Source of the DNA: Fimbriimonas ginsengisoli Gsoil 348
GTDB taxonomy: Bacteria; Armatimonadota; Fimbriimonadia; Fimbriimonadales; Fimbriimonadaceae
Direction: 5' to 3'
Assembly: GCF_000724625.1 (NCBI RefSeq)
Contig: NZ_CP007139.1
Span: 4,526,001-4,590,000 of the forward strand
DNA: 64,000 nt
Shown here piece after piece: positions 1-11,845 of this stretch; within the stretch, counting starts at the first letter, position 1; each line of letters starts with the position of its first letter. Under the pieces are notes generated by a model. It saw only the letters and a list, made by a program, of their open reading frames with translations. It was not told the origin of the DNA and made no database searches. Both the position numbers and the translations under genes were made by a program.

Positions 1-1502
1 GCCAGCGTCCCCTTCGTGCCAAGCACGCCCAGGAGACTCGCGGAATACTCCACCTTGACCTTAACCTGACTGTTCCGGCGAGCCGTGCCCGTCACTTGGA
101 ACGAGTCGTTCAACCGCTCCCCTTCCACCGGCGACGTCACCTTCGGGCGCTGCAGAATGGCGTGGTTGCGAATCGCCGCCGCGTTATTCTGTGGGTCTGT
201 CGTGTACGACTCTCCGTCCTTCGATCTGAGCGAAGCCCGAATCGGCATCGCGAAAAAGTCGTCGTCCTGCCGGATCGTATATTCCGCCACGTATCGCCCC
301 GGAGCCGTCTCCCGCAAGCCAACCCGGTCTCGCCCCGGCCCAAGATCGATCGACCCCTTTCCGCCCGGTTCGCCGACCAAAGTAAAGTGGACGACCTGGC
401 CCGGTTGCGGGTCGTTACCGGCATCCGAGGTAAACGACCGGATCACGTCTGATCGTTGGCCGACGTTGAAGGTCCAACTCTGGTTCGCCGGATTTCCGGC
501 TCTGTCTTCCGCGAAGACCGAAACCTCGTGCTTGCCGGGCGCGAGCGCCGTCGGCGGGCGATAGGCGAAGAACTTGGAAGTCACCGTCGCGTCGGAGGTC
601 ACGTTGCGTCCGTCGAGAAGTATCCGCACCCGGTCCGTCGCGATGCCGCTGCCGCTCCCGTCGTCGAAACTCGCCGTAATGTTCGGCTGAGGACTGCTCG
701 TCCGCGAATTCGGCGTCGGAGAGTTCTCGAGAATCTTCGGAATCTCGGTATCGACGGTCACCGCCGTCGCAGCGTTAATTACCTTCTCTGCGTTTCCCCT
801 CCGCAGCCGGGCAAGCGCCTTGGCCCCGTTTACCGTGAGTGCCGAACTTGGCATCGCGACGGTCGCCTCGTAACGCCCGGGCGAAACCTCCGTCATCGGC
901 ACTTCCTGCGTCACTCCCGGTATTTGAAGCGTGGCCGTTCCCCCGGGCGTCCCTTGCAGCACGTACCGAACGGGCATTCCGGCCCGCAGAAATCCCGTAT
1001 GGTCGGAATCTAGCGACACCACGTCGAGCGCTCCGGGGGTGGGCGGAGCATGGAAATCGTCCGGACGTCCAACTCCCGCATTGTTCGTGAGAATGTTCAC
1101 AGATTGGGCGACGCCATCCCAACGGACGTCAGCCCCAAGCGCCTCACCCATAAATCGCAAGGGCACCAGCGTGCTGCCGCGATACTCCATCGCCGGGACG
1201 TCCAACGTCACCTCGCGCCCGTTCAGGCGGGCAACCCGGTCGCCCAGCCTTAGCTGCAAGTCGATGTCCCCTCTGGTCGCCGTTACGGTGCGGGTCGACG
1301 CCTCGTATCCGACGTAAGCGCCCAACTTCTCCATCACTCCGCGCAACGGAACCATGACCCGGCCGCTGACCTGCTGGGGTCCCACTCCCGGAAAACTGAC
1401 CGGCTGCCCGTTGACGTTAACCGAAATTCCTTGCGCCAGACTCATCGCCGCTAGCGAAATGGCCGCCGAACCGACTGCCCAACGTGTCCTATTAAGTTTC
1501 AT
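1..1502 (-). CDS. Secreted stalk-domain (copper amine oxidase N-terminal-like) protein, partial
   Basis: Reading the minus strand from ATG at 1502 gives an open frame of about 500 codons that runs off the left edge, so the C-terminus is missing. It starts with a signal peptide (MKLNRTRWAVGS, then a small hydrophobic stretch ending SLAQ). Two tandem stalk-type repeats follow at about residues 25-130, with the typical phrases VMVPLRGVMEKLGA and STLVPLRFMGEALGADVRW of the copper amine oxidase N-terminal-like fold. After that come Ig-like segments (about 220-320, containing KHEVSVFAEDRAGNP) that resemble cell-surface adhesive modules. The protein is probably exported and binds the envelope or a polysaccharide. 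No catalytic motif is visible. It diverges from the M14 peptidase across a 121-base gap. Confidence 0.85.
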   Translation of the reverse strand, partial: MKLNRTRWAVGSAAISLAAMSLAQGISVNVNGQPVSFPGVGPQQVSGRVMVPLRGVMEKLGAYVGYEASTRTVTATRGDIDLQLRLGDRVARLNGREVTLDVPAMEYRGSTLVPLRFMGEALGADVRWDGVAQSVNILTNNAGVGRPDDFHAPPTPGALDVVSLDSDHTGFLRAGMPVRYVLQGTPGGTATLQIPGVTQEVPMTEVSPGRYEATVAMPSSALTVNGAKALARLRRGNAEKVINAATAVTVDTEIPKILENSPTPNSRTSSPQPNITASFDDGSGSGIATDRVRILLDGRNVTSDATVTSKFFAYRPPTALAPGKHEVSVFAEDRAGNPANQSWTFNVGQRSDVIRSFTSDAGNDPQPGQVVHFTLVGEPGGKGSIDLGPGRDRVGLRETAPGRYVAEYTIRQDDDFFAMPIRASLRSKDGESYTTDPQNNAAAIRNHAILQRPKVTSPVEGERLNDSFQVTGTARRNSQVKVKVEYSASLLGVLGTKGTL

Positions 1503-1582
1503 TTTAAGTCTCCCAAACACCCGTGCCATCCACGCGCGCGTGCCCTGGGTTTACGACTGTCGCCTTTCAGTTGCAGTTCGGT

Positions 1583-1611
1583 TTGGCAACAAGCGTTCTC
1601 GCCTGTGATAC
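1583..1611 (+). promoter_or_regulatory. Sigma70-type promoter of the M14 peptidase gene
   Basis: TTGGCA at 1583-1588, a 17-base spacer, then TGATAC at 1606-1611. The -10 ends only 12 bases before the ATG at 1624, so the transcript would have a very short leader of about 6 bases and no room for a Shine-Dalgarno site. Confidence 0.5.
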
Positions 1612-1623
1612 GCTCTGCGAACA

Positions 1624-4185
1624 ATGAGAAGGCGACTCGTTCCTGCTCTTCTGGCTCTACTGGCGAGCACCGCCCTTGGTCAAACTCAGTCTCTGGATGT
1701 GGCCTACGGCCAAAAGATCCGCGAATACACGACCGAGCCGTTCTTCCTCACTCCACTCATCGACCATCTACCGGTCAGTAAAACCGTGCCCACGCCGGAG
1801 AAATTCTTCGGCCACGTCACCGGCGCTCCGAACATCCTCACCTACAGCAAACCGCTCGCCGACTACTTGCGAGCACTGGAGAAGGCTTCCCCACGTGTCC
1901 ACGTAATCTCCATGGGGCCTAGCGAGGAAGGGCGCGAGATGGTCGTCGCCCTCATTTCCGACGCCGACAATCTATCCCACCTTTCCGACATCAAGCGAAT
2001 GAACGGCCGTCTCGCCGATCCGCGCGGTCTCCAAGAAGCCGAAGCCCAGGCGCTCTTGAAGCGAACCGTGCCGATGTATTGGCTCACCGGCGCCATGCAC
2101 GCGCCGGAAAGCGGTCCGCCCGAAATGCTGATGGAGCTCGCCTACCGGCTCGCCGTCAGCGAGGAGCCGAACATCAAGACGATCAGAAAAAATTCGATCG
2201 TCATGATCACCCCCGTCCTCGACACCGACGGCCGAGACCGCGCCGTCGACGTTTACCGCTACCGTAAGGCGAACCCGGGAAAGGCTCCGATCCCGCTGGT
2301 CTACTGGGGAAAGTACGTCGCTCACGACGACAACCGGGACGGCATGACGCTTGCCCTCAAAATGTCGAAGGCGCTCACCAAGACCTGGCTCGAGTACCAC
2401 CCGCAGGTGATGCACGACCTCCACGAGTCGGTACCGTTCCTCTACATCTCCACCGGCACCGGCCCGTACAACGCCTGGATCGATCCGATCACCGTCTCCG
2501 AATGGCAGGATCTCGCCTACGAAGAGATCGAACAGCTCACCAAAGCGAACGTCCCCGGCGTTTGGACCCACGGCTTCTTCGACGGCTGGGCCGCTAACTA
2601 TGGCAAGACCGTGGCCGACGGACACAACGCGATCGGCCGCTTCTACGAAACATTCAGCGCCGGCGGCGCGGACACCGGGATCCGCAGCACCGGCAGCGCA
2701 TCGACCCGCGAGTGGTATCGCCCCAACCCGCCCTTCCCTTCCGTCCGCTGGTCGCTGCGAGATAACGTCAACCTTTCCGAGTCCGGCATCCTCGTCGCCC
2801 TGCACAAGGTCGCCAGCGAGAAAGATCGATACCTTCAGAACTTCTATCTGAAGTCGAAGCGCGCCGTCGCCAAGGGTCGAACGGAAGGCCCCGGGGCCTG
2901 GGTCTTCCCCTCCAACGACCCCGCCCGTAAGCGGCAGGCGATGTTGCTCAAGCTGCTCCAGAGCCACGGGATCGAGATTCAGCGGCTAGACGAAGCCGCC
3001 AACCTAGACGGCCAGTCGATCCCCCGCGGGTCTTACGTCGTACGCATGGACCAGCCCTACAGCCGGATGGCCGACATGCTGCTCGACACGCAGTATTACA
3101 AACCGAGCGACCCGCGCTCCTACGACGACACCGGCTGGAGCCTTGGACCGCTCTTCGACGTCAAGACGTGGCGAATCAAAGACCCCGCCATCCTCGATCG
3201 CCAGATGTCGCCCTCTCCCGACATCACGATGATCGAATCCGATGCGCCCCGCCTAACCAAGCCACTGCGCATCGCTCTCGTCCACACGTGGACGAACACC
3301 CAGGACGAGGGATGGGCCCGTCTCGCCCTCGAAGGGATGAAGGTTCCTTACGACTACCTCTCCGTCCACGCGATCCGCGACAACGCCGACCTGAGGGCGA
3401 AGTACGACCTGATCCTGATCCCCCAAACCGGAGGCAGCGCCCAAAGCCTGGTCAACGGAATCCCGAAAGTGGGGGATCCAATCCCGTGGCGCCCGACTCC
3501 CGAATACCCGAACCTCGGCGGACCGGACGCCACCGACGACATTCGCGGCGGCCTCGAGCTTGCGGGAGTGGCCAACCTCCAAAAGTTCGCCCGCGAAGGC
3601 GGCACTCTGGTCTGCGTCGGCAACGCCGCCCGAATGCCAATCGACTACGGTCTCGTCTCCGGTGTCTCGATCACTCCTCCGCAGGCGCTGAACGCCCCCG
3701 GAGGCGTCTACCTTACGACGAAAGAGGACGCCGAGTCGCCCCTGCTGAAAGGGTACGGCGCCAACCTCGCCGGCTACTTCAACATGAACACGATGCCGAT
3801 CCTCTCGACCGGCGGAGGAAGCGGCCAAGGACGTGGCGGCGCTCCTGAGCGCGCAAGCGGACGCGGCTCCCTGACCGATCCCGATGTCATCCAGGGCCGC
3901 CCGCCTTACACTCCCAAAGCCAAGCCCGGCGACGTCCCCGAGAATGACTCCCCCAGGAACCAGGGCGATCGGCCTCGCGTATTGCTGCGTTTCGCCGGCC
4001 GAGACCAAGTAATGGTCAGCGGCATGATCGACCACCCGGAGGAGCTCGCCGGTAAGCCGGCGCTCATCGACTGCCCCACCGGAAAAGGCCACATCGTTCT
4101 GTTCGCGATCAATCCGTTCTGGCGAGGTCAAACGGTTGGCAGTTATCAGCTTGTCCTGAACGCCGCGGAGTGGGTCAAACCGTGA
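1624..4185 (+). CDS. Secreted M14-family zinc carboxypeptidase-like protein
   Basis: 853 residues with a signal peptide (1-19, ending TALGQ). The M14 carboxypeptidase domain covers about residues 60-400: the zinc motif HxxE is H159-A-P-E162, the substrate-side segment PVLDTDGRDR is near 197, and the third ligand is probably H267 in HDLHES. The C-terminal half (about 540-850) looks like a class-I glutamine-amidotransferase-like fold often attached to large M14 proteins in environmental bacteria, plus a Gly/Ser/Arg-rich linker near 735-755. It probably cleaves peptides outside the cytoplasm; the substrate is unknown. The ion-channel gene starts 7 bases after its stop, so they may be co-transcribed. 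Confidence 0.88.
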   Translation: MRRRLVPALLALLASTALGQTQSLDVAYGQKIREYTTEPFFLTPLIDHLPVSKTVPTPEKFFGHVTGAPNILTYSKPLADYLRALEKASPRVHVISMGPSEEGREMVVALISDADNLSHLSDIKRMNGRLADPRGLQEAEAQALLKRTVPMYWLTGAMHAPESGPPEMLMELAYRLAVSEEPNIKTIRKNSIVMITPVLDTDGRDRAVDVYRYRKANPGKAPIPLVYWGKYVAHDDNRDGMTLALKMSKALTKTWLEYHPQVMHDLHESVPFLYISTGTGPYNAWIDPITVSEWQDLAYEEIEQLTKANVPGVWTHGFFDGWAANYGKTVADGHNAIGRFYETFSAGGADTGIRSTGSASTREWYRPNPPFPSVRWSLRDNVNLSESGILVALHKVASEKDRYLQNFYLKSKRAVAKGRTEGPGAWVFPSNDPARKRQAMLLKLLQSHGIEIQRLDEAANLDGQSIPRGSYVVRMDQPYSRMADMLLDTQYYKPSDPRSYDDTGWSLGPLFDVKTWRIKDPAILDRQMSPSPDITMIESDAPRLTKPLRIALVHTWTNTQDEGWARLALEGMKVPYDYLSVHAIRDNADLRAKYDLILIPQTGGSAQSLVNGIPKVGDPIPWRPTPEYPNLGGPDATDDIRGGLELAGVANLQKFAREGGTLVCVGNAARMPIDYGLVSGVSITPPQALNAPGGVYLTTKEDAESPLLKGYGANLAGYFNMNTMPILSTGGGSGQGRGGAPERASGRGSLTDPDVIQGRPPYTPKAKPGDVPENDSPRNQGDRPRVLLRFAGRDQVMVSGMIDHPEELAGKPALIDCPTGKGHIVLFAINPFWRGQTVGSYQLVLNAAEWVKP

Positions 4186-4192
4186 TCCGGAG

Positions 4193-5305
4193 TTGAGCGT
4201 TCTCCTCGTCGTACTTGGGCCAGCCCTCATCGCCCTGGCCCTCTGGGATATTTTTCACACCATGGTGCTCCCCCGCACCCTGGTGTCCAGATTTCGCCTC
4301 ACCCAGCTTTTTTATCGCATCACCTGGCCCCTTGCGTCTTGGCTCGCCCGCCGAATCCCGCCAGGGCGGATTCGCGATTCGTTGCTGGCAAGTTACGGAC
4401 CTCTTTCGCTCATCGCGTTGATTAGCTGGTGGGCGACGGTACTTATCGTCGGCTTTGCGTGCCTCGGCTACGGAGTCGAGTCGATGCAAGGAGTTCCACG
4501 GGGGTTCTTCCAAGAGCTCTATCTCAGCGGAACCACCTTCTTTACCCTCGGTCTCGGGGACGAGAAACCCCAAACCGCCATCACAAGGGTAATCACGTTC
4601 TTAGAAGCAGGTATTGGATTCGGCACTCTTGCCATCGTCATCGGATACCTGCCGGTCCTCTATCAGGCATTCGCCCGTCGAGAGTTGAACATCGTGCTCC
4701 TTGCCTCCCGAGCCGGCTATCCCAGCACCGCGGCCGGGTTGCTCACCCGTTTGGGACGCCACCCCGACGAAAGCCGGCTCCTCGCCGCCCTCTCTACCTA
4801 CGAGCAATGGTGCGCGGAGGTCATGGAGAACCACTCCAGCTATCCCATGCTCGCCCACTACCGGTCCCAACACGAGCGGCAATCCTGGCTCGCATCGCTT
4901 ACGATGCTCTTAGATACATGCGCTGTGCTCCAGGTTGGATTTGAAAACCACCCGGAGTGGCACGGCGCCGTCGAGGATCAAGCCGAGCTGACCTTTGCGA
5001 TGGGTTGCCGAGCGGTCGTAAAACTCACCACTCTTATCCAGCCGCCGGCCCGCGAAGGGTACCCCGACCGCCTTCAGCCGGCGCGGCTGGCCTACCTCGC
5101 AAGGGTTCTTTCCGGTTCCGGATTAGAGCTACGCCACGATCCCGAGTCGGTCTCCCGCCTCAACGAGCTTCGGCAACTCTACGAACCACAAGTATTTTCG
5201 ATCGCCCGCCACCTCTTATTGGACATTCCTCCATTCGTCGTGGAGTCGGAGATGTTCGAGTCCACTACTCCCGAGTCCGCCGTGCGCGATGCTGAGGAGA
5301 CCTAA
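4193..5305 (+). CDS. Two-TM potassium-channel-like membrane protein
   Basis: 370 residues starting at TTG 4193, 7 bases after the M14 stop. Hydrophobic segments lie at about 3-25, 70-92 and 133-158. Between the last two is a pore loop with TLGLGD (118-123), a variant of the TVGYGD potassium selectivity filter. This is the layout of the Ion_trans_2 family. The soluble C-terminus (160-370) has no recognised RCK/TrkA-N motif and is largely helical, so gating is unknown. Gly-Leu-Gly in place of Gly-Tyr-Gly makes strict potassium selectivity uncertain. It heads a run of four plus-strand genes. Confidence 0.8.
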   Translation: MSVLLVVLGPALIALALWDIFHTMVLPRTLVSRFRLTQLFYRITWPLASWLARRIPPGRIRDSLLASYGPLSLIALISWWATVLIVGFACLGYGVESMQGVPRGFFQELYLSGTTFFTLGLGDEKPQTAITRVITFLEAGIGFGTLAIVIGYLPVLYQAFARRELNIVLLASRAGYPSTAAGLLTRLGRHPDESRLLAALSTYEQWCAEVMENHSSYPMLAHYRSQHERQSWLASLTMLLDTCAVLQVGFENHPEWHGAVEDQAELTFAMGCRAVVKLTTLIQPPAREGYPDRLQPARLAYLARVLSGSGLELRHDPESVSRLNELRQLYEPQVFSIARHLLLDIPPFVVESEMFESTTPESAVRDAEET

Positions 5306-5321
5306 CGGGGACGACCTGCGA

Positions 5322-6188
5322 ATGACACGCCCTATCAGCGTCATTCTAAACCCGGCCGCCGGACGAGGCCAAGCCGCAAAGCTAGTGCGGGAACTCGTCG
5401 GCCGCCTCGGCCCGATCCTTGAGACGAGCGGCCCCGGCGATGCCGAGCGTCTGGCAAGGCGGGCCGCGGACGACGGCGGGATCGTCGTAGCCGCCGGGGG
5501 CGATGGCACGGTCGGCGAGGTGGCGGCCGGAATCTATGGCTCCGACGCGACTCTAGCCATATTGCCGGTTGGGACCGGAAACGACTTCGCCCGGACCCTC
5601 GGCGTCGCTTCCCTACCCGTTGCCCTCGCTGCCATCGATCAGAGGACCGCCAAACCAATCGATCTGATCCGGTGGCGGTGTGGCGACGCCGGCGGACTTG
5701 CCATCAACATCGCCGGTTGCGGCTTCGACGCCCTGGTCGCCGAGCGGATCAACAAAGGTTTTCGATACCTTCGCGGAACCTCTGCCTACATCGCCGCCGT
5801 CCTCACCACCCTCCGCTCCTACCGCCCCGCAGCCCTTACGGTGATCGTCGACGGAGAGACGATCGAAACGACCGTCATGCTCTGCGCGGTGGCCAACGCG
5901 AAGTCGTATGGAGGCGGCATGCTCGTCGCCCCAAACGCCGAGGTCGATGACGGCGAGCTTGACCTTGTCGTGGTCGAAGGAATCGGCAAAGTGGAATTCC
6001 TCCGCGCCTTCCCCTCGGTCTTCAAGGGAGCCCACCTCACCCATCCACGCGTCAGATCCATCCGCGGCCGATCGATCTCGATTCATGCCGAGCCACCTTT
6101 ACCCGTCCTCTCCGATGGCGAGTTGGTCGGCGTCACCCCGGCGGAATTCGAGGTGATCCACAACGCATTGAAGGTAGTCGTCCCCTAG
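5322..6188 (+). CDS. Diacylglycerol/lipid kinase family protein (YegS/DagK type)
   Basis: 288 residues from ATG 5322. An in-frame ATG at 5289 would overlap the channel gene; 5322 gives the usual family N-terminus (MTRPISVILNPAAGRG). The DAGK catalytic fold is clear: the glycine-rich NPAAGRG at 10-16, the nucleotide-binding GGDGT at 59-63, and PVGTGNDFAR at 82-91. The C-terminal beta domain includes ANAKSYGGGM and SDGELVG. It should phosphorylate a lipid such as diacylglycerol, undecaprenol or a sphingoid base at the inner membrane face; the actual lipid cannot be told. Confidence 0.92.
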   Translation: MTRPISVILNPAAGRGQAAKLVRELVGRLGPILETSGPGDAERLARRAADDGGIVVAAGGDGTVGEVAAGIYGSDATLAILPVGTGNDFARTLGVASLPVALAAIDQRTAKPIDLIRWRCGDAGGLAINIAGCGFDALVAERINKGFRYLRGTSAYIAAVLTTLRSYRPAALTVIVDGETIETTVMLCAVANAKSYGGGMLVAPNAEVDDGELDLVVVEGIGKVEFLRAFPSVFKGAHLTHPRVRSIRGRSISIHAEPPLPVLSDGELVGVTPAEFEVIHNALKVVVP

Positions 6189-6241
6189 GTCGGAAGAAGT
6201 TCCGCCCCGCGTGGTGGCGTCTATGCGATACTCTTGCCCCA

Positions 6242-7006
6242 GTGACCTCCTTCGATGCCATCCTCCCCGCCGGGGGCATGATCGACGCCGACTTCGCGGC
6301 GCGAGTTGGGACCCCTAATAAGGCGCTCATCGAGCTCGGCGGCCAAACGATCCTCGCCCGAACCCTCGATGCCCTCCGATCGTCCGGCCGAGTCCGGCAG
6401 GCCATCGTCATCGGCACCGAAGAAGTGCTGGCTCACGAGGATGCCGGGAAAGCCGACCAAACCCTTCCCGCCGGTGGTAGCGGCCCCGAAAACATTCTAA
6501 AAGGGCTCAAGTTCCTGACCTCCGGGCCAAATCCTCCGAAAAAGGTGCTCATCGTGACCACCGATCTCCCGTTCATCTCCGGCAAGGTCGTCAACGACTA
6601 CCTCGACCGATGCCCGGACAACCGCGACATTTCCCTTCCGCTCATCACCAAAGCCGAATACCAAGCACGATTCCCGGACTCGACCTCCTCTTTCGTGCCG
6701 CTCAAAGACAATATCTGGACCGCCGGGTGCGCATATGTCATGGATGTAGAGGCGTTTCAACGCGCGCTGCCCCACATCGAGAAGGTCTTCGATAACCGGA
6801 AGAGCAAACTCGGAATGGTGAAACTGCTCGGCCCCGCGTTTCTCGTGAAGTTCCTCACCAAGCAGCTCACCGTCCCCGACATCGAACGGAAAATCCAATC
6901 CATGCTCGGTTGCAGCGGAACCGCGGTCCTAAACTCCCCACCCGAGCTCGCCTTCGATATCGACGCCCTCGACGACTACGAATACGCGCTGGAGCACCTC
7001 AAGTAA
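6242..7006 (+). CDS. NTP-transferase (MobA-like nucleotidyltransferase) family protein
   Basis: 254 residues starting at GTG 6242. The N-terminus DAILPAGGMIDADF followed by KALIELGG matches the Rossmann-like nucleotidyltransferase fold (GT-A), with the metal-binding aspartate in VTTDLPFISG at about residue 103. The family includes MobA, IspD-like and sugar nucleotidyltransferases; the C-terminal half (SKLGMVKLLGPAFLVKFL) resembles uncharacterised MobA-like proteins. The stop overlaps the next start (TAATG), so it is translationally coupled to the MFS transporter. Confidence 0.8.
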   Translation: MTSFDAILPAGGMIDADFAARVGTPNKALIELGGQTILARTLDALRSSGRVRQAIVIGTEEVLAHEDAGKADQTLPAGGSGPENILKGLKFLTSGPNPPKKVLIVTTDLPFISGKVVNDYLDRCPDNRDISLPLITKAEYQARFPDSTSSFVPLKDNIWTAGCAYVMDVEAFQRALPHIEKVFDNRKSKLGMVKLLGPAFLVKFLTKQLTVPDIERKIQSMLGCSGTAVLNSPPELAFDIDALDDYEYALEHLK

Positions 7007-8412
7007 TGTCCCTCAGCTTGCAACCAAAAGATCCGGTCCAAATCGAAGCCGCCGAGATCCCGGCCGTTCCCTCTCCATACGAAACGATCTCGGCCTTTCA
7101 GCACGTGAAGCTGAGCGCGTACTGGTTCGCCACCAACTTTCTGTGGGGCGCGCTCCTCCTCGTGATGCTGCCGGGAGAGGTGCAGACGATGAACCCGGAA
7201 TTCCGAGCCAAAGCGCTCGGATTGCTCACCGGTGTCTCCGCCCTCGTAGCGCTCGTGGTCCCGCTCATCGTAGGCGCTCTCAGCGATCGGTGCGGTTCTC
7301 GATGGGGACGCCGGCGGCCCTACATGGCGACCGGATTGGTTATCAATATCGTGGGTCTGGTTACGATGGCCGCGTCGTATGCCGCATCCGTGCCCACCAA
7401 GGGCGCCACGTCGGTCTGGGACTCGATGTTCCACAACCCCGGCTTCCTTTTCTTCTCGCTCGGCTATCTCATCGTCCAGTTCGGAAACAACGTAGCGAGC
7501 GCCGCCTACATGGGGGTTATCCCCGACGTGGTGCCCCAGGACCAGCGGGGCGTCGCCAGCGGCTACATGGCGCTCATGAGCCAGCTCGGTTCTCTCTTCG
7601 GGGCGATCGGCTGCGGCCTCTTGCTGAAAAGCGCTCCTGAATCGGCGAAGTACGCAACTCTGTCGATCGTTCTCGTCGCCGTGGCATTGGTGACGATCCT
7701 CGGAATGCGAGAGAACCCGCTGCCGTTCAAACCGCAGAAGATTAACTGGGTCCACTACGTCCGCTCGCTCTGGATTGATCCGCGCGCCTATCCCGACTTC
7801 GCCTGGGTCTGGATCACCCGCGCTCTAGTCATGCTCGGCTTCTATGCTGTCGTACCCTTCATCAACTACTACTTGGTCGATGTCATCAACATTTCTCAGA
7901 AGGATGTTGGTGGCAGGGCGGCGATCATCCAGGCGATTATTCTTATCACGTCCACCATCAGCGGCTTCCTAGGCGGAAAGTGGTCCGATAAAGTCGGCCG
8001 CAAAAAGGTCGTCTACGTTGCGAACATGCTGATCGCCGTGATGGCGCTTGCTTTTATCTTCTGCCGAAGCATGCAAGACGTGATCATCGCCGGATCGCTC
8101 TTCGGCCTCGGCTACGGCGCCTACATCTCGGTCGACTACGCCCTCGGCACCGACGTCCTCCCCAGCCGAAAAGACGCCGGGAAAGAGATGGCCGTCTGGC
8201 ACATCGCCATGACCCTACCGCAATCGTTCGCCGCTCCCATCGCCGGCTACCTCATCGAAATCCCCGGCAAAAAAGTTCTCCCTCCGCTTGAGCCAGGCGG
8301 CGAAAACATCGTCCACTACGCCACCGCCGGCTACTCCTACGTCTTCACCCTTTGCGCCGTCTGCTTCGCCTTGGGCGCTCTGCTGCTGAGAAACGTAAGA
8401 GGCGTAAAGTAA
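7006..8412 (+). CDS. SLC45/GPH-like MFS transporter
   Basis: 468 residues. The ATG at 7006 overlaps the previous stop (TAATG); a longer in-frame extension back to 6910 only reads through the upstream gene. About 12 membrane helices are visible. The major facilitator signature GALSDRCGSRWGRRRPYM follows the second helix, and the repeat signature GKWSDKVGRKKV occurs in the second half. The DRxxxRWGRRRP form is typical of SLC45/sucrose-type and GPH sugar symporters, so a sugar or sugar-acid cargo is likely but unproven. Co-expression with a nucleotidyltransferase and lipid kinase suggests an envelope or sugar-related operon (inference). Confidence 0.88.
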   Translation: MSLSLQPKDPVQIEAAEIPAVPSPYETISAFQHVKLSAYWFATNFLWGALLLVMLPGEVQTMNPEFRAKALGLLTGVSALVALVVPLIVGALSDRCGSRWGRRRPYMATGLVINIVGLVTMAASYAASVPTKGATSVWDSMFHNPGFLFFSLGYLIVQFGNNVASAAYMGVIPDVVPQDQRGVASGYMALMSQLGSLFGAIGCGLLLKSAPESAKYATLSIVLVAVALVTILGMRENPLPFKPQKINWVHYVRSLWIDPRAYPDFAWVWITRALVMLGFYAVVPFINYYLVDVINISQKDVGGRAAIIQAIILITSTISGFLGGKWSDKVGRKKVVYVANMLIAVMALAFIFCRSMQDVIIAGSLFGLGYGAYISVDYALGTDVLPSRKDAGKEMAVWHIAMTLPQSFAAPIAGYLIEIPGKKVLPPLEPGGENIVHYATAGYSYVFTLCAVCFALGALLLRNVRGVK

Positions 8413-8689
8413 CCGTCCGGAGCCCCCTCTCCCTCCTTCGGATGTACGTGCCGAACAAGGGAGAGGGGGTTGGGGTGAGGGAGTCCGGAAGGACCGCTGC
8501 TCTCCAAAGCGGCCTCCCCGTTCCCCGTGTACCTTCGGTACACGGCATCGGCGAGGGCGCGGACGCTACGTCCGAAGGACGTGTAGCCGCAGGTTGGCTC
8601 GTACCTGCTCCCGCTGTACCGAAGGTACAGCGGAATCATCGGCGAGGGCGCCGACGCTACGGCCGAACCCTAATCGGCCAAAGTAGAAC
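8413..8689. repeat. Intergenic palindromic repeat cluster
   Basis: No gene is seen here. A hairpin with a 12-bp stem (CCCCCTCTCCCT 8423-8434 with its complement 8458-8469) begins a few bases after the MFS stop and would suit a terminator. Downstream are modules found elsewhere in the window: GGCATCGGCGAGGGCG near 8543, the GTAGCCGCAGGTTGG module near 8584, a short GTACCTTCGGTAC palindrome near 8530, and ATCATCGGCGAGGGCG near 8635. Related copies occur at 20449-20749. Confidence 0.75.
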
Positions 8690-9600
8690 ATGCTCTCACG
8701 ACGCGACCTCTTCGCCGGCGCCGCTTCGCTCGGCCTCTCCGCCGCCGTCGGAACGGTTTTCGCTAACGAAAAAACCGTCCGCAGGTTCGGATTCGCCCAC
8801 TTGACCGACCTCCACATCCAACCGGAGCTCGGCGCGCCCGATGGCGTTGCGATGGCTGTTCGCAAGCTCCTCTCCCTACACCCCCGCCCCGATTTCGTCC
8901 TTACTGGCGGCGACCATGTAATGGATCTGTTAAAAGTGACGCGGGAGCGAGCCGACCTCCAATTCCGGCTTCTGGAAGAAGCCCTGAAACCGCTCGAGAT
9001 GCCGGTCTACTCCGCCGTCGGCAATCACGATGTCTACGGCTGGAGCACCGCCTCTCCGGCAACCGAGTCCGACCCGCTGTACGGCAAGCGGATGTTCGAG
9101 GAACGGTTCGCCAAGGCTCCCCTCCACCGGTCGTTCGACCACAACGGGTGGCACTTCGTGATCCTCGATACAATCCAGCCGCGAAACCGCGACTGGATGC
9201 TGGCGATCGACGACGCTCAGCTCACCTGGCTTAAAGACGACCTCGAGAAGGCGGGCCGCGCCCCCACCGTCGTAATGTCCCATGGCCCCATCCTTACCGC
9301 CTTCATGCAATACACCGCTTCGACCGGAGCCCCAACTCCCGATACCCTCATCACCCACAACGGCCGGGAGGTCCACGAGATTCTCGCCAAGCACAATGTG
9401 AAGGCGGTCCTCCAGGGCCACACCCACGTCCTTGAGGAAATCGACTACTTGGGCATCAAATACATCACCGCCGGCGCCGTGTGCGGCGATTGGTGGAAAG
9501 GTCCGCGCCTCGGCGTCCACCCGGAAGGGTTCACGGTCTGCGATGTCGACGGAGATCGATTCTCCTGGAGATACGTGCCGTACGGCTGGAAGGCAAGGAC

Positions 9601-9604
<4 letters not shown>
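8690..9604 (+). CDS. Exported calcineurin-like metallophosphoesterase
   Basis: 304 residues. The N-terminus [15 protein letters not shown] is a Tat-type signal (SRRDLF), predicting export of a folded metalloprotein. All the metal-binding blocks are present: D40-L-H42, GGDH 73-76, GNHD 111-114, H198 in MSHGP, and GHTH 243-246. It hydrolyses phosphomonoesters or diesters using a dinuclear metal centre; the substrate is unknown. Its 3' end overlaps the convergent yyaL-like gene by 4 bases, so the two genes share terminal sequence and leave no space for a terminator. Confidence 0.9.
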
Positions 9605-11808
<2,204 letters not shown>

Positions 11809-11812
11809 AAAT

Positions 11813-11845
11813 GGACCTGTCTCGATTTGTAATCGAGACAGGACC
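11813..11845. promoter_or_regulatory. Near-perfect palindrome just upstream of the yyaL-like start
   Basis: Two 14-base arms, 11813-11826 and 11832-11845, pair at 13 of 14 positions around a TTGTA centre; the core is TGTCTCGAT-TTGTA-ATCGAGACA. It lies 4 bases before the ATG at 11808. It may be a repressor operator or an RNA hairpin that blocks translation initiation. No regulator gene sits beside it. Confidence 0.55.
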
